Positions 17,081-24,736 of a stretch of DNA of 64,000 bases are shown here, one piece after another. The position numbers and the translations under genes are program-made. The notes beneath the pieces were generated by a model. The model made no database searches. It was not told the DNA's origin and saw only the letters and a program-made list of their open reading frames with translations. The DNA comes from Mucilaginibacter sp. Lineage in GTDB: Bacteria > Bacteroidota > Bacteroidia > Sphingobacteriales > Sphingobacteriaceae. Within the stretch, counting starts at the first letter, position 1, and each line of letters starts with the position of its first letter. The DNA lies in assembly GCF_028288225.1 (NCBI RefSeq), contig NZ_JAQBOC010000017.1:62001-126000 (forward strand), read 5' to 3'.

Positions 17081-17467
17081 TTATGGCTGCACAGGCGTAG
17101 CCGGGCGAACGGACATGATACTATCAACAACAAACACACTAACACCCCGCCATGGTAGTGTATGCAGGTATTCTTTATAATGCAGTTCAAGATAAGCCCC
17201 TGCACTTTTATTTAGCTGGTCAGCAACATGTTGATTGGTTACCGAAAACATAAATTCGTTAGATTGTATATTACCTTGTGTTTGTGTGCGGATGCCCGAT
17301 TGGATGAGCCTGCCTTCATAGGTCTTAAACAAGTACCCTTTGTGCACAAAATAGTTCATGGCGCCAGCCTTGGTTCCATCACCAAAAACAAAATAGTAGC
17401 GATAATAAAATATCCCTGCCAATATTAAAAGAACTATTAAACCTATTATTAATCCTATACGCTTCAT
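17081..17467 (-). CDS. Conserved membrane-anchored protein of unknown function
   Basis: 128 residues. Residues 5-25 form one hydrophobic segment (LIIGLIVLLILAGIFYYRYY), probably a membrane anchor. A soluble domain follows, with FVFGDGTKAGAMNYFVHKG, YLFKTYEGRLIQSG, SNEFMFSV and ELHYKEYLHTLPWRG. I recognise this as a protein common in Bacteroidota and often mislabelled in databases as 6-phosphogluconate dehydrogenase; it has no dehydrogenase motif. The topology predicts the soluble part outside the cytoplasm. Function unknown. Confidence 0.7.
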   Translation of the reverse strand: MKRIGLIIGLIVLLILAGIFYYRYYFVFGDGTKAGAMNYFVHKGYLFKTYEGRLIQSGIRTQTQGNIQSNEFMFSVTNQHVADQLNKSAGAYLELHYKEYLHTLPWRGVSVFVVDSIMSVRPATPVQP

Positions 17468-18191
17468 GAATGTAATGTTTTGCTTAAAATTAATAACAAT
17501 AAAGGGAAATTGTAAGGGTAGCTGGATATTTATATATATAGCCGGTTAATTAAGCTTAGACATTCAGATCCTGTTGTATTTAATGTTGACAGGACAATGG
17601 TTTTCAAAGCAGGTCTTTCCCCAAAAGCTATCGATTATTATGGCTATTATTCATCCTGTTTCGAAGATAAGCTACTGGTGCACAAGTGATCCTAAAATTC
17701 CACTTTTTCCATCAATGGTAAAACAGCTTCTCATATAAACCAATGAGTTTTTCATATTTATTTTAGTTGAATGAAGATTTAAGCGGCGCCAAATCATAAG
17801 CATTTATGATTGTGGCTTGTTTTATAGTCAAATACTTTTATGCCAACCATTTAATCTATAAAACATGAAAAAACTAGTTTACTTATGTATTTGTCATTGA
17901 ACAAAGCAGTCCGGTTCGGTCCCGCTGGTTAACAGTTAAATCCCATTCACTACTGCGTATAAAACATCTGGCCATCAACATATTATTGTTAATCGTCAAT
18001 GAGTAAAAATACTTAACACCCCTGGTAATAATACGCAAATAAATTCGGGTGTTATTACTTGGAATATCAGGTAATTACCCTTCTCATTCACAATGTTATC
18101 TTATTCAATTTTGGGGTGCATGACAGCATCTATTTATTAAGCTAGCGCTATACAAAATCATAACAAACAAAATTAACCAACACTTAAACAT
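17468..18191. other. 724-base gap with gene remnants
   Basis: No full gene is seen. At 17865-17900 a promising start (MKKLVYLCICH) preceded by TACTTTTATG runs into TGA after 11 codons and looks like the head of a decayed signal-peptide gene. Around 17560-17690 a plus-strand frame without stops reads ...NVDRTMVFKAGLSPKAIDYY and ends at a TGA, perhaps another remnant. Short inverted words (AACACCC and GGGTGTT with GTAATAAT and TTATTAC) lie near 18015-18060. I see no RNA gene. Confidence 0.4.
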
Positions 18192-19247
18192 ATGAAAAAA
18201 ATCAACAATTTATTTTTGCTACTGGCAGTCGTTGCAATATTTGCCTCATCATGCGGCAAAAACGGCGCTGTAGGTCCCCAGGGTTCAGCGGGTAGCACCG
18301 GCGCCACCGGCCCTCAAGGTGCGGTAGGTCCTGCCGGGCCATCTGGTTCCAATGGTAAGAATGGGAGTATTATTTATAGTGGGACTACTGCTCCGCTGGC
18401 CTCAACCGGTGTAAACGGCGATTTTTACCTGAACAAAAGCAATGGCTTGCTATACGGCCCAAAAACAACAACCGGCTGGGGAACCGGTTTTTCACTTATG
18501 GGAGCAACAGGAGCAGCCGGAACCCCTGGAAATAAGATCCTGAACGGGATTGGTATCCCAGCAATCTCATCGGGTAACATTGGCGATTATTATCTTGATA
18601 AAAGCAATTATTTATTGTACGGTCCCAAAACCACAACAGGATGGGGTGCAGCGGTATCGTTCAAAGGGGCTACTGGTGCTACGGGAGCTACAGGATCTGT
18701 TGGCGCTACGGGAGCTGTTGGCGCTACTGGAGCTACTGGTGCTGTTGGCGCTACTGGAGCTACTGGTGCTACTGGATCTGTTGGTGCTACGGGAGCTACT
18801 GGTGCCACGGGAGCAGATGGAAATGCCAATGTTATGTATACAGATTGGATTACCCCCGCCACCTATCTAAATGATATTGTTTTTGGGTCAACCCACTTTT
18901 ATCACGATATAGCTGTACCAGCTGTCACACAAGCCATCCTTGACAAAGGGACTGTAATTACTTTTGCAAAACTAAATGGTTATAATCCTGCCATCTGGCC
19001 CACTGACCAGGTAGCCCAATTACCTATAGCTATTACCTATATACAAGGAACAGCTAATACAGATACATGGTCTGCTTTAGTATCTCCGGGCAATGTCAGA
19101 ATCCAGTTGATAAGCAGTTTAAACCTTTATAGCTCTATTTCTAATGCACACCAGTTTCGTTTTGTGATTATCCCGGCCAATGTTAATATACCGGCTATAG
19201 GCTATGCAGGATTAAAGCGCTATTTAAGAATAACCGATAAGCCTTAA
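18192..19247 (+). CDS. Collagen-like repeat lipoprotein
   Basis: 351-residue predicted surface lipoprotein. Signal MKKINNLFLLLAVVAIFASSC has the lipobox Cys at residue 21. G-x-y collagen repeats occupy residues 25-55 and, more strikingly, about 159-208, dominated by GAT triplets. Between them lie two copies of a short module: GDFYLNKSNGLLYGPKTTTG near 75 and GDYYLDKSNYLLYGPKTTTG near 120. The last 140 residues are a non-repetitive domain ending GLKRYLRITDKP. The triplet DNA repeats (18666-18816) make length variation likely. Role unknown; an extended stalk presenting the C-terminal domain is plausible. Confidence 0.8.
   Translation: MKKINNLFLLLAVVAIFASSCGKNGAVGPQGSAGSTGATGPQGAVGPAGPSGSNGKNGSIIYSGTTAPLASTGVNGDFYLNKSNGLLYGPKTTTGWGTGFSLMGATGAAGTPGNKILNGIGIPAISSGNIGDYYLDKSNYLLYGPKTTTGWGAAVSFKGATGATGATGSVGATGAVGATGATGAVGATGATGATGSVGATGATGATGADGNANVMYTDWITPATYLNDIVFGSTHFYHDIAVPAVTQAILDKGTVITFAKLNGYNPAIWPTDQVAQLPIAITYIQGTANTDTWSALVSPGNVRIQLISSLNLYSSISNAHQFRFVIIPANVNIPAIGYAGLKRYLRITDKP
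18666..18816 (+). repeat. In-frame tandem repeat coding for Gly-Ala-Thr
   Basis: About 17 consecutive 9-base units (GGAGCTACT and close variants, with GGATCTGTT or GGAGCTGTT units interspersed) encode the collagen-like stretch of the lipoprotein. A larger unit of several triplets also recurs, so the tract probably grew by slippage or recombination. It keeps the frame at every step. Confidence 0.85.
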
Positions 19248-19249
19248 TG

Positions 19250-19378
19250 CAAACCTATGATTTACAATACCAGTATATTATAATTCCGGGCGGAGTTAAC
19301 GTGGCAGCAATAAAAAACAATCATTTAAATCTTAATGATTATGATGCAGTTAAAAAATACTTCAGGATCCAGGATTAA
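19250..19378 (+). pseudogene. Orphan C-terminus of a collagen-like lipoprotein paralogue
   Basis: Directly after the lipoprotein stop, a different frame reads QTYDLQYQYIIIPGGVNV, then AAIKNNHLNLNDYDAVKKYF and RIQD before TAA at 19376. This lines up with the intact neighbour's ending (HQFRFVIIPANVNIPAI, then GLKRYLRITDKP). It has no start codon and no upstream domain, so it is the tail left after duplication and deletion, or a discarded alternative 3' end. Confidence 0.65.
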
Positions 19379-19407
19379 AACTCAATGATCACTTAATCCA
19401 TAATCGA

Positions 19408-19436
19408 GGGTGCAGCTATAGGCTGCATCCTTTTTA
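19408..19436 (+). terminator. Rho-independent terminator
   Basis: GGGTGCAGC pairs with GGCTGCATCC around a TATA loop with one wobble, followed by TTTTTAT. It closes the collagen-like lipoprotein region. Confidence 0.75.
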
Positions 19437-19508
19437 TATTAATTTACTTTAAATACAAATGTTTGAACAAATTTTCCCACCGGGTGTTAGCTTTATAAAT
19501 ACCAGGAT

Positions 19509-19739
19509 ATGAAAACGAACAAGATCCTATTAGCTTTCTTGTTGATATCAGCATTATTGATGGCTTGCGGAAATAATAATGCAGCAAAAAGCAATTCAAC
19601 AGATTCAGCGAGGAAAGGCACAAAAGCGGATACAGCTATTACCCCGGGAAATCAAAAAAAAATTAAAAATGATTCGGTCTCCGGAGACCCAAGTGCTAAA
19701 GGCTCTGCTGACCCAAATGCTAATCTGCCGAAAAAATAA
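19509..19739 (+). CDS. Small lipoprotein, disordered and charged
   Basis: 76 residues. Signal MKTNKILLAFLLISALLMAC ends with the lipobox Cys at residue 20. The mature part is low complexity: Asn, Ser, Lys, Asp and Thr (GNNNAAKSNSTDSARKGTK onward), with no predicted fold. A promoter-like pair, TTTG at 19462 and TAGCTTTA at 19488, lies upstream. Small lipoproteins of this kind are common in Bacteroidota; no function can be assigned. Confidence 0.65.
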   Translation: MKTNKILLAFLLISALLMACGNNNAAKSNSTDSARKGTKADTAITPGNQKKIKNDSVSGDPSAKGSADPNANLPKK

Positions 19740-19775
19740 TTAAAAATGCAGATGGACGTGTGGTTTACATCGTAT

Positions 19776-20180
19776 TTATAGGGACTTTGCGACGGAAGCA
19801 ATATCTATTCCTTCAATAAACATTAGCCCATGTAAACTGGCAAGAGCAGCAGTATTTGCAGACGTTACAGTTGGCTGCAACCAACCTGCTTTTGCTTTTA
19901 ATGGCAAAACATGGCGGGATATAATTTCTGAATGCTCCTCCTCCGGTCGAAAGATGTTTACAATATCAATTTCTCCTTGTAACTCATCGAGGTTTTTGAA
20001 AACAAACTTTTCTTTACCCTCATAGTTAGTTTCAAATGATGCCATTGAATAACTGTCCGGAGCATAGCTGACTATTGTAAAACCTGCTTTTAATAGTGAC
20101 AACGGAACATCGGCGCCGGGCCAGTCAACCAAAAGTATGGTGCGTGCATTTTTAAGGATCTGTGTATAATTCTCAGTCAT
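19776..20180 (-). CDS. CoA-binding (YccU-like) protein
   Basis: 134-residue cytoplasmic protein resembling the small CoA_binding Rossmann family. Features: TILLVDWPGADVPLSLLKAG, where the glycine-rich loop is replaced by a WPGAD form, then GFTIVSYAPDSYSM, DIVNIFRPEEEHSEIISRHV and KAGWLQPTVTSANTAAL. The FRPEEEH and WLQP elements are typical of the family. It lies 10 bases after the esterase gene on the same strand, so they share a transcript. The loop differs from the family's usual GAS motif, so binding of CoA itself is uncertain. Confidence 0.65.
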   Translation of the reverse strand: MTENYTQILKNARTILLVDWPGADVPLSLLKAGFTIVSYAPDSYSMASFETNYEGKEKFVFKNLDELQGEIDIVNIFRPEEEHSEIISRHVLPLKAKAGWLQPTVTSANTAALASLHGLMFIEGIDIASVAKSL

Positions 20181-20190
20181 CCGTTTTTAA

Positions 20191-21441
20191 TTATTTAGAT
20201 GCTAGTATCTTACTTAGTTTTTCCCTGGTTTTGGGATCATCCTTTAGCTTTAAAGCCTTATTATAAAGCTCAACAGCTTTTTCTTTATCCTTTTTTACCG
20301 TATAATAATCACCCATGGCAACATACACCCCGGCATTACCCGGATAGTATTTGGTATTAAGCGTAAATAAAGCAAGTGCCCTGTCATTTAAATTCACCTC
20401 CAGATAATCGTGTCCCATGGCATCAAGAATGGTTTCGGGAGGTAATAACTTATAACCCATATGTTTGGATACATCTGCATAATGCACCTCAATAACCGCC
20501 GCTACGTCCAATTTAGCGGAGGCATCATACAATGCTGCATCAGTTTCCTTAGGTAATTTATAGTAGCTGAACAAAAACCGGAAGGCATCATATTCAGCTA
20601 TTAATGGCGATGAATTATGGTTATCATCGTTATAATATTTATAGCTAAAGGTTAAGCCATTATTGGGGTTATGTTTAAATTCGTCAGCAAGATTTAGGAT
20701 GGAGCGGATATGATTGGTTTTTGCAGAAGTATCGCGGTGTGCATGTGCAGTATCTTCACTTGCAGGCATAGTATTGGCAATTCCCATAAACACATATTTG
20801 CCGGCAAAGCTTTTTTGACTTAAAACATCGTGAGCTTGTTTTAATAATTTATTATTATCCCACCACATACTGGGGTCAATAATAGTATAGGCATTGAAAA
20901 GATTGGTATGATTTATTAAAATATTAACCGCAGTAAGTCCGCCGAATGAATGCCCTATGAGCATCCGGAAAGGCGCTGCCGGATATTTTGATTCGATATA
21001 AGGCACTAACTCCCTTTCAATAAATGCTGTAAATTTTTGGCCGCCACCAGATGTTTTGAACGAATTGGTTGGCTTATTTTCATAGTCCAGGTGACTGTTT
21101 GTTGGGGTTAGATCATGTGTTCTGTCAGTATTATTTATACCAACCACTATCATATCCGGGCAAATCATGTTGCCATTAGCTTCGCTCAGATACTGGATAA
21201 TTCCTGATACAGAAGCAAAATGCTCGGAGCCGTCCAATACATAAACTACCGGATAGCGTAAACCAGCGTTGTTTGGATTATTGGCTCCGGCAGGCAAATG
21301 CACCCATATCGTTCTTTTTTCATTCAGTATTTTTGATTGGATACTGTCTGTATGGCCCAAAACAATGGCATTGCCAGTAATATCCTGGGCATTAGCTACA
21401 CTATTTATTAAACAAAATAAAAAAAGGAAAAACCGTTTCAT
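20191..21441 (-). CDS. Secreted esterase (Fes/IroE-type alpha/beta hydrolase) with TPR tail
   Basis: 416 residues from the ATG at 21441; another ATG two codons upstream (21447) is equally possible, but 21441 begins the signal peptide MKRFFLFLFCLINSVANAQ. The esterase domain spans about residues 25-290: YPVVYVLDGSEHF, the nucleophile elbow MLIGHSFGGLTAV with the Ser, and a late HNSSPL segment that could supply the His. The last 90 residues carry a TPR-like pair (NDRALALFTLNTKYYPGN, then AVELYNKALKL). Family members hydrolyse siderophore esters or cell-surface esters. No iron-uptake gene is adjacent, so the substrate stays open. The downstream gene is a CoA-binding protein. Confidence 0.85.
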   Translation of the reverse strand: MKRFFLFLFCLINSVANAQDITGNAIVLGHTDSIQSKILNEKRTIWVHLPAGANNPNNAGLRYPVVYVLDGSEHFASVSGIIQYLSEANGNMICPDMIVVGINNTDRTHDLTPTNSHLDYENKPTNSFKTSGGGQKFTAFIERELVPYIESKYPAAPFRMLIGHSFGGLTAVNILINHTNLFNAYTIIDPSMWWDNNKLLKQAHDVLSQKSFAGKYVFMGIANTMPASEDTAHAHRDTSAKTNHIRSILNLADEFKHNPNNGLTFSYKYYNDDNHNSSPLIAEYDAFRFLFSYYKLPKETDAALYDASAKLDVAAVIEVHYADVSKHMGYKLLPPETILDAMGHDYLEVNLNDRALALFTLNTKYYPGNAGVYVAMGDYYTVKKDKEKAVELYNKALKLKDDPKTREKLSKILASK

Positions 21442-21489
21442 GTACATGAGTTAAAAACACTAATCTACATAATTACACAGGTAGTTCTA

Positions 21490-21687
21490 TTATTCAGATT
21501 TTTTATAATTATCGGGAGGTGTTGAAACTATTTCGCCAAACTCATTAACATAAGCCATCATATCATCAAGATTTCCGCTGGTAGGGTTTTGCTGACGATC
21601 AAGCTTACGTTGCTCTTTATCTTCTTTCTTCTTCTGCCTGTTTTTTTCGAGTTGCTTCTTCATGAAGGTCGCCTGTGATTTCGCCAT
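21490..21687 (-). CDS. Small basic conserved protein, cold-shock-gene associated type
   Basis: 65 residues: MAKSQATFMKKQLEKNRQKK, a long Lys/Glu/Arg-rich helix, then GNLDDMMAYVNEFGEIVSTP. I recognise this as a short protein common in Bacteroidota and often found beside cold-shock genes. The helical basic half suggests RNA or ribosome contact, which is inference. A strong TATCTTTG promoter core lies about 97 bases upstream, leaving an unusually long 5' leader for this window. Confidence 0.7.
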   Translation of the reverse strand: MAKSQATFMKKQLEKNRQKKKEDKEQRKLDRQQNPTSGNLDDMMAYVNEFGEIVSTPPDNYKKSE

Positions 21688-21783
21688 AATATTTAAAAAT
21701 TTAGAATAGAAATTGCCCGATGCTTCACCATATAGTAATGGTCAGTAGCCGAAAGTGTATATCAAAACGGGCTGGGATTTCTG

Positions 21784-21791
21784 CAAAGATA
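21784..21791 (-). promoter_or_regulatory. Bacteroidota -7 promoter element (TATCTTTG) with long 5' leader
   Basis: Exact TAnnTTTG on the minus strand, about 97 bases before the ATG at 21687. The leader is much longer than at other promoters here, and may hold a regulatory RNA fold. A near-perfect A/T palindrome around TTTTTCCGGAAAAA lies just upstream (21811-21827). Confidence 0.5.
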
Positions 21792-21890
21792 GCAAAAAAG
21801 ACATCATTTTTCCGGAAAAAATGGTTTGATAGATCTGTCGCTGCAATTAAAATCACCCCTTCGCTATTGTAAATCTAAATAAAATTCATT

Positions 21891-21909
21891 TACTTTGTAA
21901 TTCAAAGTA
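21891..21909 (+). promoter_or_regulatory. Inverted repeat upstream of the DUF2809/DUF2236 pair
   Basis: TACTTTG and CAAAGTA form a 7-bp perfect inverted repeat with a 5-base spacer, 15 bases before the ATG at 21925. The left arm overlaps a promoter-like TTACTTTG. The position fits an operator; no regulator is identified. Confidence 0.4.
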
Positions 21910-21924
21910 CTTTATAAAACATCA

Positions 21925-22305
21925 ATGTTTGGCTTTAATAAATCTTATTTCATATTTACCTTATTCCTCCTTATCATTGAATTTATAATAGGCGCCGACA
22001 TACATGATGCTGTTATCCGTCCATACGGGGGCGATTTGCTGGTGGTTATCCTGATATATTGTTTAATAAAAAGTTTTATAAATGCCCCGGCTTTTAAAAC
22101 AGCTTGTCGCGTTTTGTTATTTTCTTATATAATTGAAGTTTCACAATACTTCCATTTAGTGAAACTATTGGGTTTGCAACATTCCAAAATCGCAAAGATT
22201 TTATTAGGCACATCTTTTTATTTTACAGACCTGTTGGCGTACACACTCGGCATAGTATTGGTGATAATTGTTGAAAATGTGAAACATAGCATGAAAAACT
22301 TTTAA
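21925..22305 (+). CDS. DUF2809 membrane protein
   Basis: 126 residues with about four hydrophobic segments: YFIFTLFLLIIEFIIGADIH, LLVVILIYCLIKSF, LLFSYIIEVSQYFHLV and LLAYTLGIVLVIIV. DUF2809 hallmarks are visible: HDAVIRPYGGDLLVVI and IEVSQYFHLVKLLGL, followed by a small Phe-Tyr-rich loop and LLAYTLG. Inner-membrane protein of unknown function. It ends 4 bases before the DUF2236 gene, so the two are co-transcribed. Confidence 0.8.
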   Translation: MFGFNKSYFIFTLFLLIIEFIIGADIHDAVIRPYGGDLLVVILIYCLIKSFINAPAFKTACRVLLFSYIIEVSQYFHLVKLLGLQHSKIAKILLGTSFYFTDLLAYTLGIVLVIIVENVKHSMKNF

Positions 22306-22309
22306 TTAA

Positions 22310-23074
22310 ATGGAAAGCTTGTTTGTTAATAAAAATTCGATAGTAAGAGCGATATGGGGTAAGGCCGATACCGTATTATTCATATTTGCAGGCGCTGCTG
22401 CTGAATTTGCTCTGAATAAGGCAGTTGATTGGCTGTATTATACCGGCCGGCTACCCAAAGATCCGCTCGGACGATTATTTTCAACGGTTGAGTATTCACA
22501 CCAGATCATTTTTTCTGAAAAGGAGGCCGCACTGCAAGCGATAGATAAGATCACGGCCATACATAAGGGGGTTGAAAAAAAACGTGGTGCAGAAATACCC
22601 GATTGGGCTTATCTCGATGTATTATTTTTGCTCATAGATTATTCCATCCGCTCCTTTGAACTATTAGAGCGCAAACTTACCGAGACAGAAAAGGTTGAAA
22701 TATTCCATGTTTTCAACAGGGTTGGTAAACGAATGCAGCTGGCAGGATTACCTTCATCCTACCAGGAATATTGTGCAACGCGCAAAGAACACTTGCGGCA
22801 AAATCTTATCAGCAGCGAATTTACGATTGATCTTTACCGGCAGTATAAACATCATTTAGGAACAACAAGATATATTATTTTAAAACAAGTGCAATTGATA
22901 TTGGTACCGCACTATGTAAAAAAGCTGCTCCCGGTTGGAAATATGGCGTGGATAAAACCATTTCTGCAATTGTATAAAATGCTGCGCCTATTTAAAATAG
23001 AAGGTTTTTTTAAAAATGCTTTATTGCCCGATACCTATAAAGAACAAATAAGAGGGCTGGAGGCTAAAAGGTGA
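22310..23074 (+). CDS. DUF2236 / MpaB-type oxygenase family protein
   Basis: 254 residues. N-terminal WGKADTVLFIFAGAAAEFAL and the LPKDPLGRLFSTVEYSHQII segment match the DUF2236 family, which includes the heme-dependent rubber oxygenase Lcp and MpaB. Further landmarks are WAYLDVLFLLIDYSIRSFEL and LPSSYQEYC. Family enzymes use a b-type heme; the proximal His cannot be assigned with confidence here, although HKGVEKKRG is a likely conserved region. It is downstream of the DUF2809 gene by 4 bases. Substrate unknown. Confidence 0.8.
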   Translation: MESLFVNKNSIVRAIWGKADTVLFIFAGAAAEFALNKAVDWLYYTGRLPKDPLGRLFSTVEYSHQIIFSEKEAALQAIDKITAIHKGVEKKRGAEIPDWAYLDVLFLLIDYSIRSFELLERKLTETEKVEIFHVFNRVGKRMQLAGLPSSYQEYCATRKEHLRQNLISSEFTIDLYRQYKHHLGTTRYIILKQVQLILVPHYVKKLLPVGNMAWIKPFLQLYKMLRLFKIEGFFKNALLPDTYKEQIRGLEAKR

Positions 23075-23098
23075 GCGCAAAAATGAGTATAAAAAATA

Positions 23099-23151
23099 AT
23101 ACCTGGCATAAGTAACTATGTACAAAACACGGATAAACTTAAGCCAGGTAT
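23099..23151 (+). terminator. Long-loop inverted repeat after the DUF2236 gene
   Basis: ATACCTGGC (23099-23107) and GCCAGGTAT (23143-23151) form a 9-bp stem, extended inward by TAAGT and ACTTA after one unpaired base on each side. There is no clear T-run, so termination is plausible but not certain. Confidence 0.4.
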
Positions 23152-23191
23152 GATTGTGTCATTAACCTCTATAAGGCAATGAATTAATAGA

Positions 23192-23401
23192 CTACCAGCC
23201 AGAACCTTTTTTAGCGTTACCGTTTTTTATGTGTTCTTCGGCAGTGGCTTTGCCCATAATAGCGGCCATTTTGTTGCCGGCACTGTCTTTTCCTGTCGCT
23301 ATGTACCTTCCTGATTTAATGTCAATAACCGGATCAATCATTGGTACATTTTTAGTCTTTGTTTTTACTGAATACGCAGTAATGCCATTTGTTGTTGCCA
23401 T
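23192..23401 (-). CDS. Small hypothetical protein
   Basis: 69 residues, soluble, with no membrane segment: MATTNGITAYSVKTKTKNVP, then DPVIDIKSGRYIATGKDSAG and ATAEEHIKNGNAKKGSGW. The phrase SGRYIATGKDSAGNK looks like a short beta-hairpin repeat that occurs in small Bacteroidota proteins, but I cannot name a family. Codon use is ordinary for the window and the frame covers the whole gap-free stretch, supporting a real gene. Confidence 0.55.
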   Translation of the reverse strand: MATTNGITAYSVKTKTKNVPMIDPVIDIKSGRYIATGKDSAGNKMAAIMGKATAEEHIKNGNAKKGSGW

Positions 23402-23681
23402 GATAAGTTTTGTTTTTTTTTTAGATTAAACCCTTGTTAGGGCATTTTGTTTTTAAATAGGTTTTATAAGCGATATTAAGTATATCAGGATGCCAAGTTA
23501 TATAATTATGCTTAACAAACAAATTTAACTTAGGTTGAGTTGATCAATAGTTATTAACAATATATAAACCCATTATTAAAGATGGTTATATTTAATCAGC
23601 TAAATTTGTATAACAAATGCCAGAAAGTATCCTGAATTTCTTAATATTGAACAGATTTTTTAGAAAACCTTAGTCGAGATT

Positions 23682-23879
23682 ATGAAAAATAGAGATTCAA
23701 GCATCCTGTATTTAGTATTGGGTGTGTATGCATTAATGGTAAACTGGTACTATAATCACAACCTTATATTACTGCTAATCAGCTACATATTCTGGCCGTT
23801 GTACTTAATTTATGAATTACTTACAGGTAACCTGTCACATGGTATGTGGAAAGAGATCCCACTATCCTATTTCAAGTAA
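23682..23879 (+). CDS. Small membrane protein
   Basis: 65 residues with two hydrophobic helices: ILYLVLGVYALMVNWYY and LILLLISYIFWPLYLIYELL, then a short polar tail. Probably an inner-membrane protein with both ends on the same side. No family is recognised. About 280 mostly A+T-rich bases without a gene lie upstream. Confidence 0.5.
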   Translation: MKNRDSSILYLVLGVYALMVNWYYNHNLILLLISYIFWPLYLIYELLTGNLSHGMWKEIPLSYFK

Positions 23880-24024
23880 AAAACCTGCTCGTTTACAGGT
23901 AAAAATAAAACCCGGGAATGTTAATAAACATAGCTTAAAATGCGCCAATTGTTAAAAAATGTAAAAAACGAAATACTTTATATTAAATTTAGCTAAAAAT
24001 CGTTCCTTTGCTAAATAATCATAT

Positions 24025-24588
24025 ATGAAGAAAATTTCACTTATTGCTATTTTGTTATCGGGCATTTTATTTTTGGAAAACTGTAAAAAAGACACAGTTG
24101 TAGCTACTTCCGTTTCAACCTCCTTAATGATCGCTAATATAAAAGACAGTACCTGGTATTCCGATACTGTTAGTTCATCGTTAACGTTTAACTCAGCAGC
24201 CAAAACCAAAACTTTCATCTGCGAAGGGACAGCCTTCAACAAAAAAGTTACCATATCACTTACCAAAAGCACACCTGTCAATTCAAGCGGGTTCCCTTTG
24301 GGCACTTATACTGTTGATGCCACACCCAACCTAAAGCTCGCATTTTTAACGCCTCAAAAAAATTCTCAGGGCAATGTTGTATATACCCCAAATGGAATAG
24401 TTGCACCCGGCTCGGGCACGGTGATAGTTACGGCTGTTGACTCTGTAAAGAACCAGATAACCGGAACATTTAACTTTACAACACTTGTAAATAATTATGA
24501 TAATAACGGCAACGTTATCTCAGTTACAGTGGCAGTTGTTTCGGGCGGCGGATTTAACAGTGTACCTTATACCTTTACCAGTAACTAA
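24025..24588 (+). CDS. DUF6252-like lipoprotein
   Basis: 187 residues. Signal MKKISLIAILLSGILFLENC ends at a lipobox-like Cys20. A beta-rich domain follows: MIANIKDSTWYSD, KTFICEGTAFNKKVTISL, GTYTVDA, GSGTVIVTAVDSVKNQITGT and FNFTT, the pattern of DUF6252-type proteins that share a transthyretin- or lipocalin-like strand arrangement. Followed by a clear terminator, so it is probably monocistronic. Function unknown. Confidence 0.7.
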   Translation: MKKISLIAILLSGILFLENCKKDTVVATSVSTSLMIANIKDSTWYSDTVSSSLTFNSAAKTKTFICEGTAFNKKVTISLTKSTPVNSSGFPLGTYTVDATPNLKLAFLTPQKNSQGNVVYTPNGIVAPGSGTVIVTAVDSVKNQITGTFNFTTLVNNYDNNGNVISVTVAVVSGGGFNSVPYTFTSN

Positions 24589-24630
24589 TAATTAGCGATA
24601 AAACCTTTTACTCAAATTAAAATATATAAG

Positions 24631-24663
24631 GGCATGATAGTTTTGACTATTATGCCTTTTTTG
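24631..24663 (+). terminator. Rho-independent terminator
   Basis: GGCATGATAGT pairs with ACTATTATGCC (one G-T wobble) around a TTTTG loop, followed by a T6 run. It closes the DUF6252-like lipoprotein gene. Confidence 0.8.
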
Positions 24664-24713
24664 TTTTCATAGACCTTTATGGCATCTCAAAAAGCACTTG
24701 TTTTAAGAATTAT

Positions 24714-24721
24714 TACATTTG
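24714..24721 (+). promoter_or_regulatory. Bacteroidota -7 promoter element (TACATTTG)
   Basis: Exact TAnnTTTG match 15 bases before the gmhB ATG at 24737. Confidence 0.5.
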
Positions 24722-24736
24722 CAAAAATTTAATTGA

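Noticed and set aside
18666..18816. CRISPR-like array
   Set aside because: Units are 9 bases, in frame and without spacers; it codes for protein. No other regular repeats with spacers are seen in the window.
18608..18862. Minus-strand frame with APVAPVAPT repeats
   Set aside because: It is the exact antisense of the Gly-Ala-Thr repeat of the collagen-like gene, and has no start signal or promoter.
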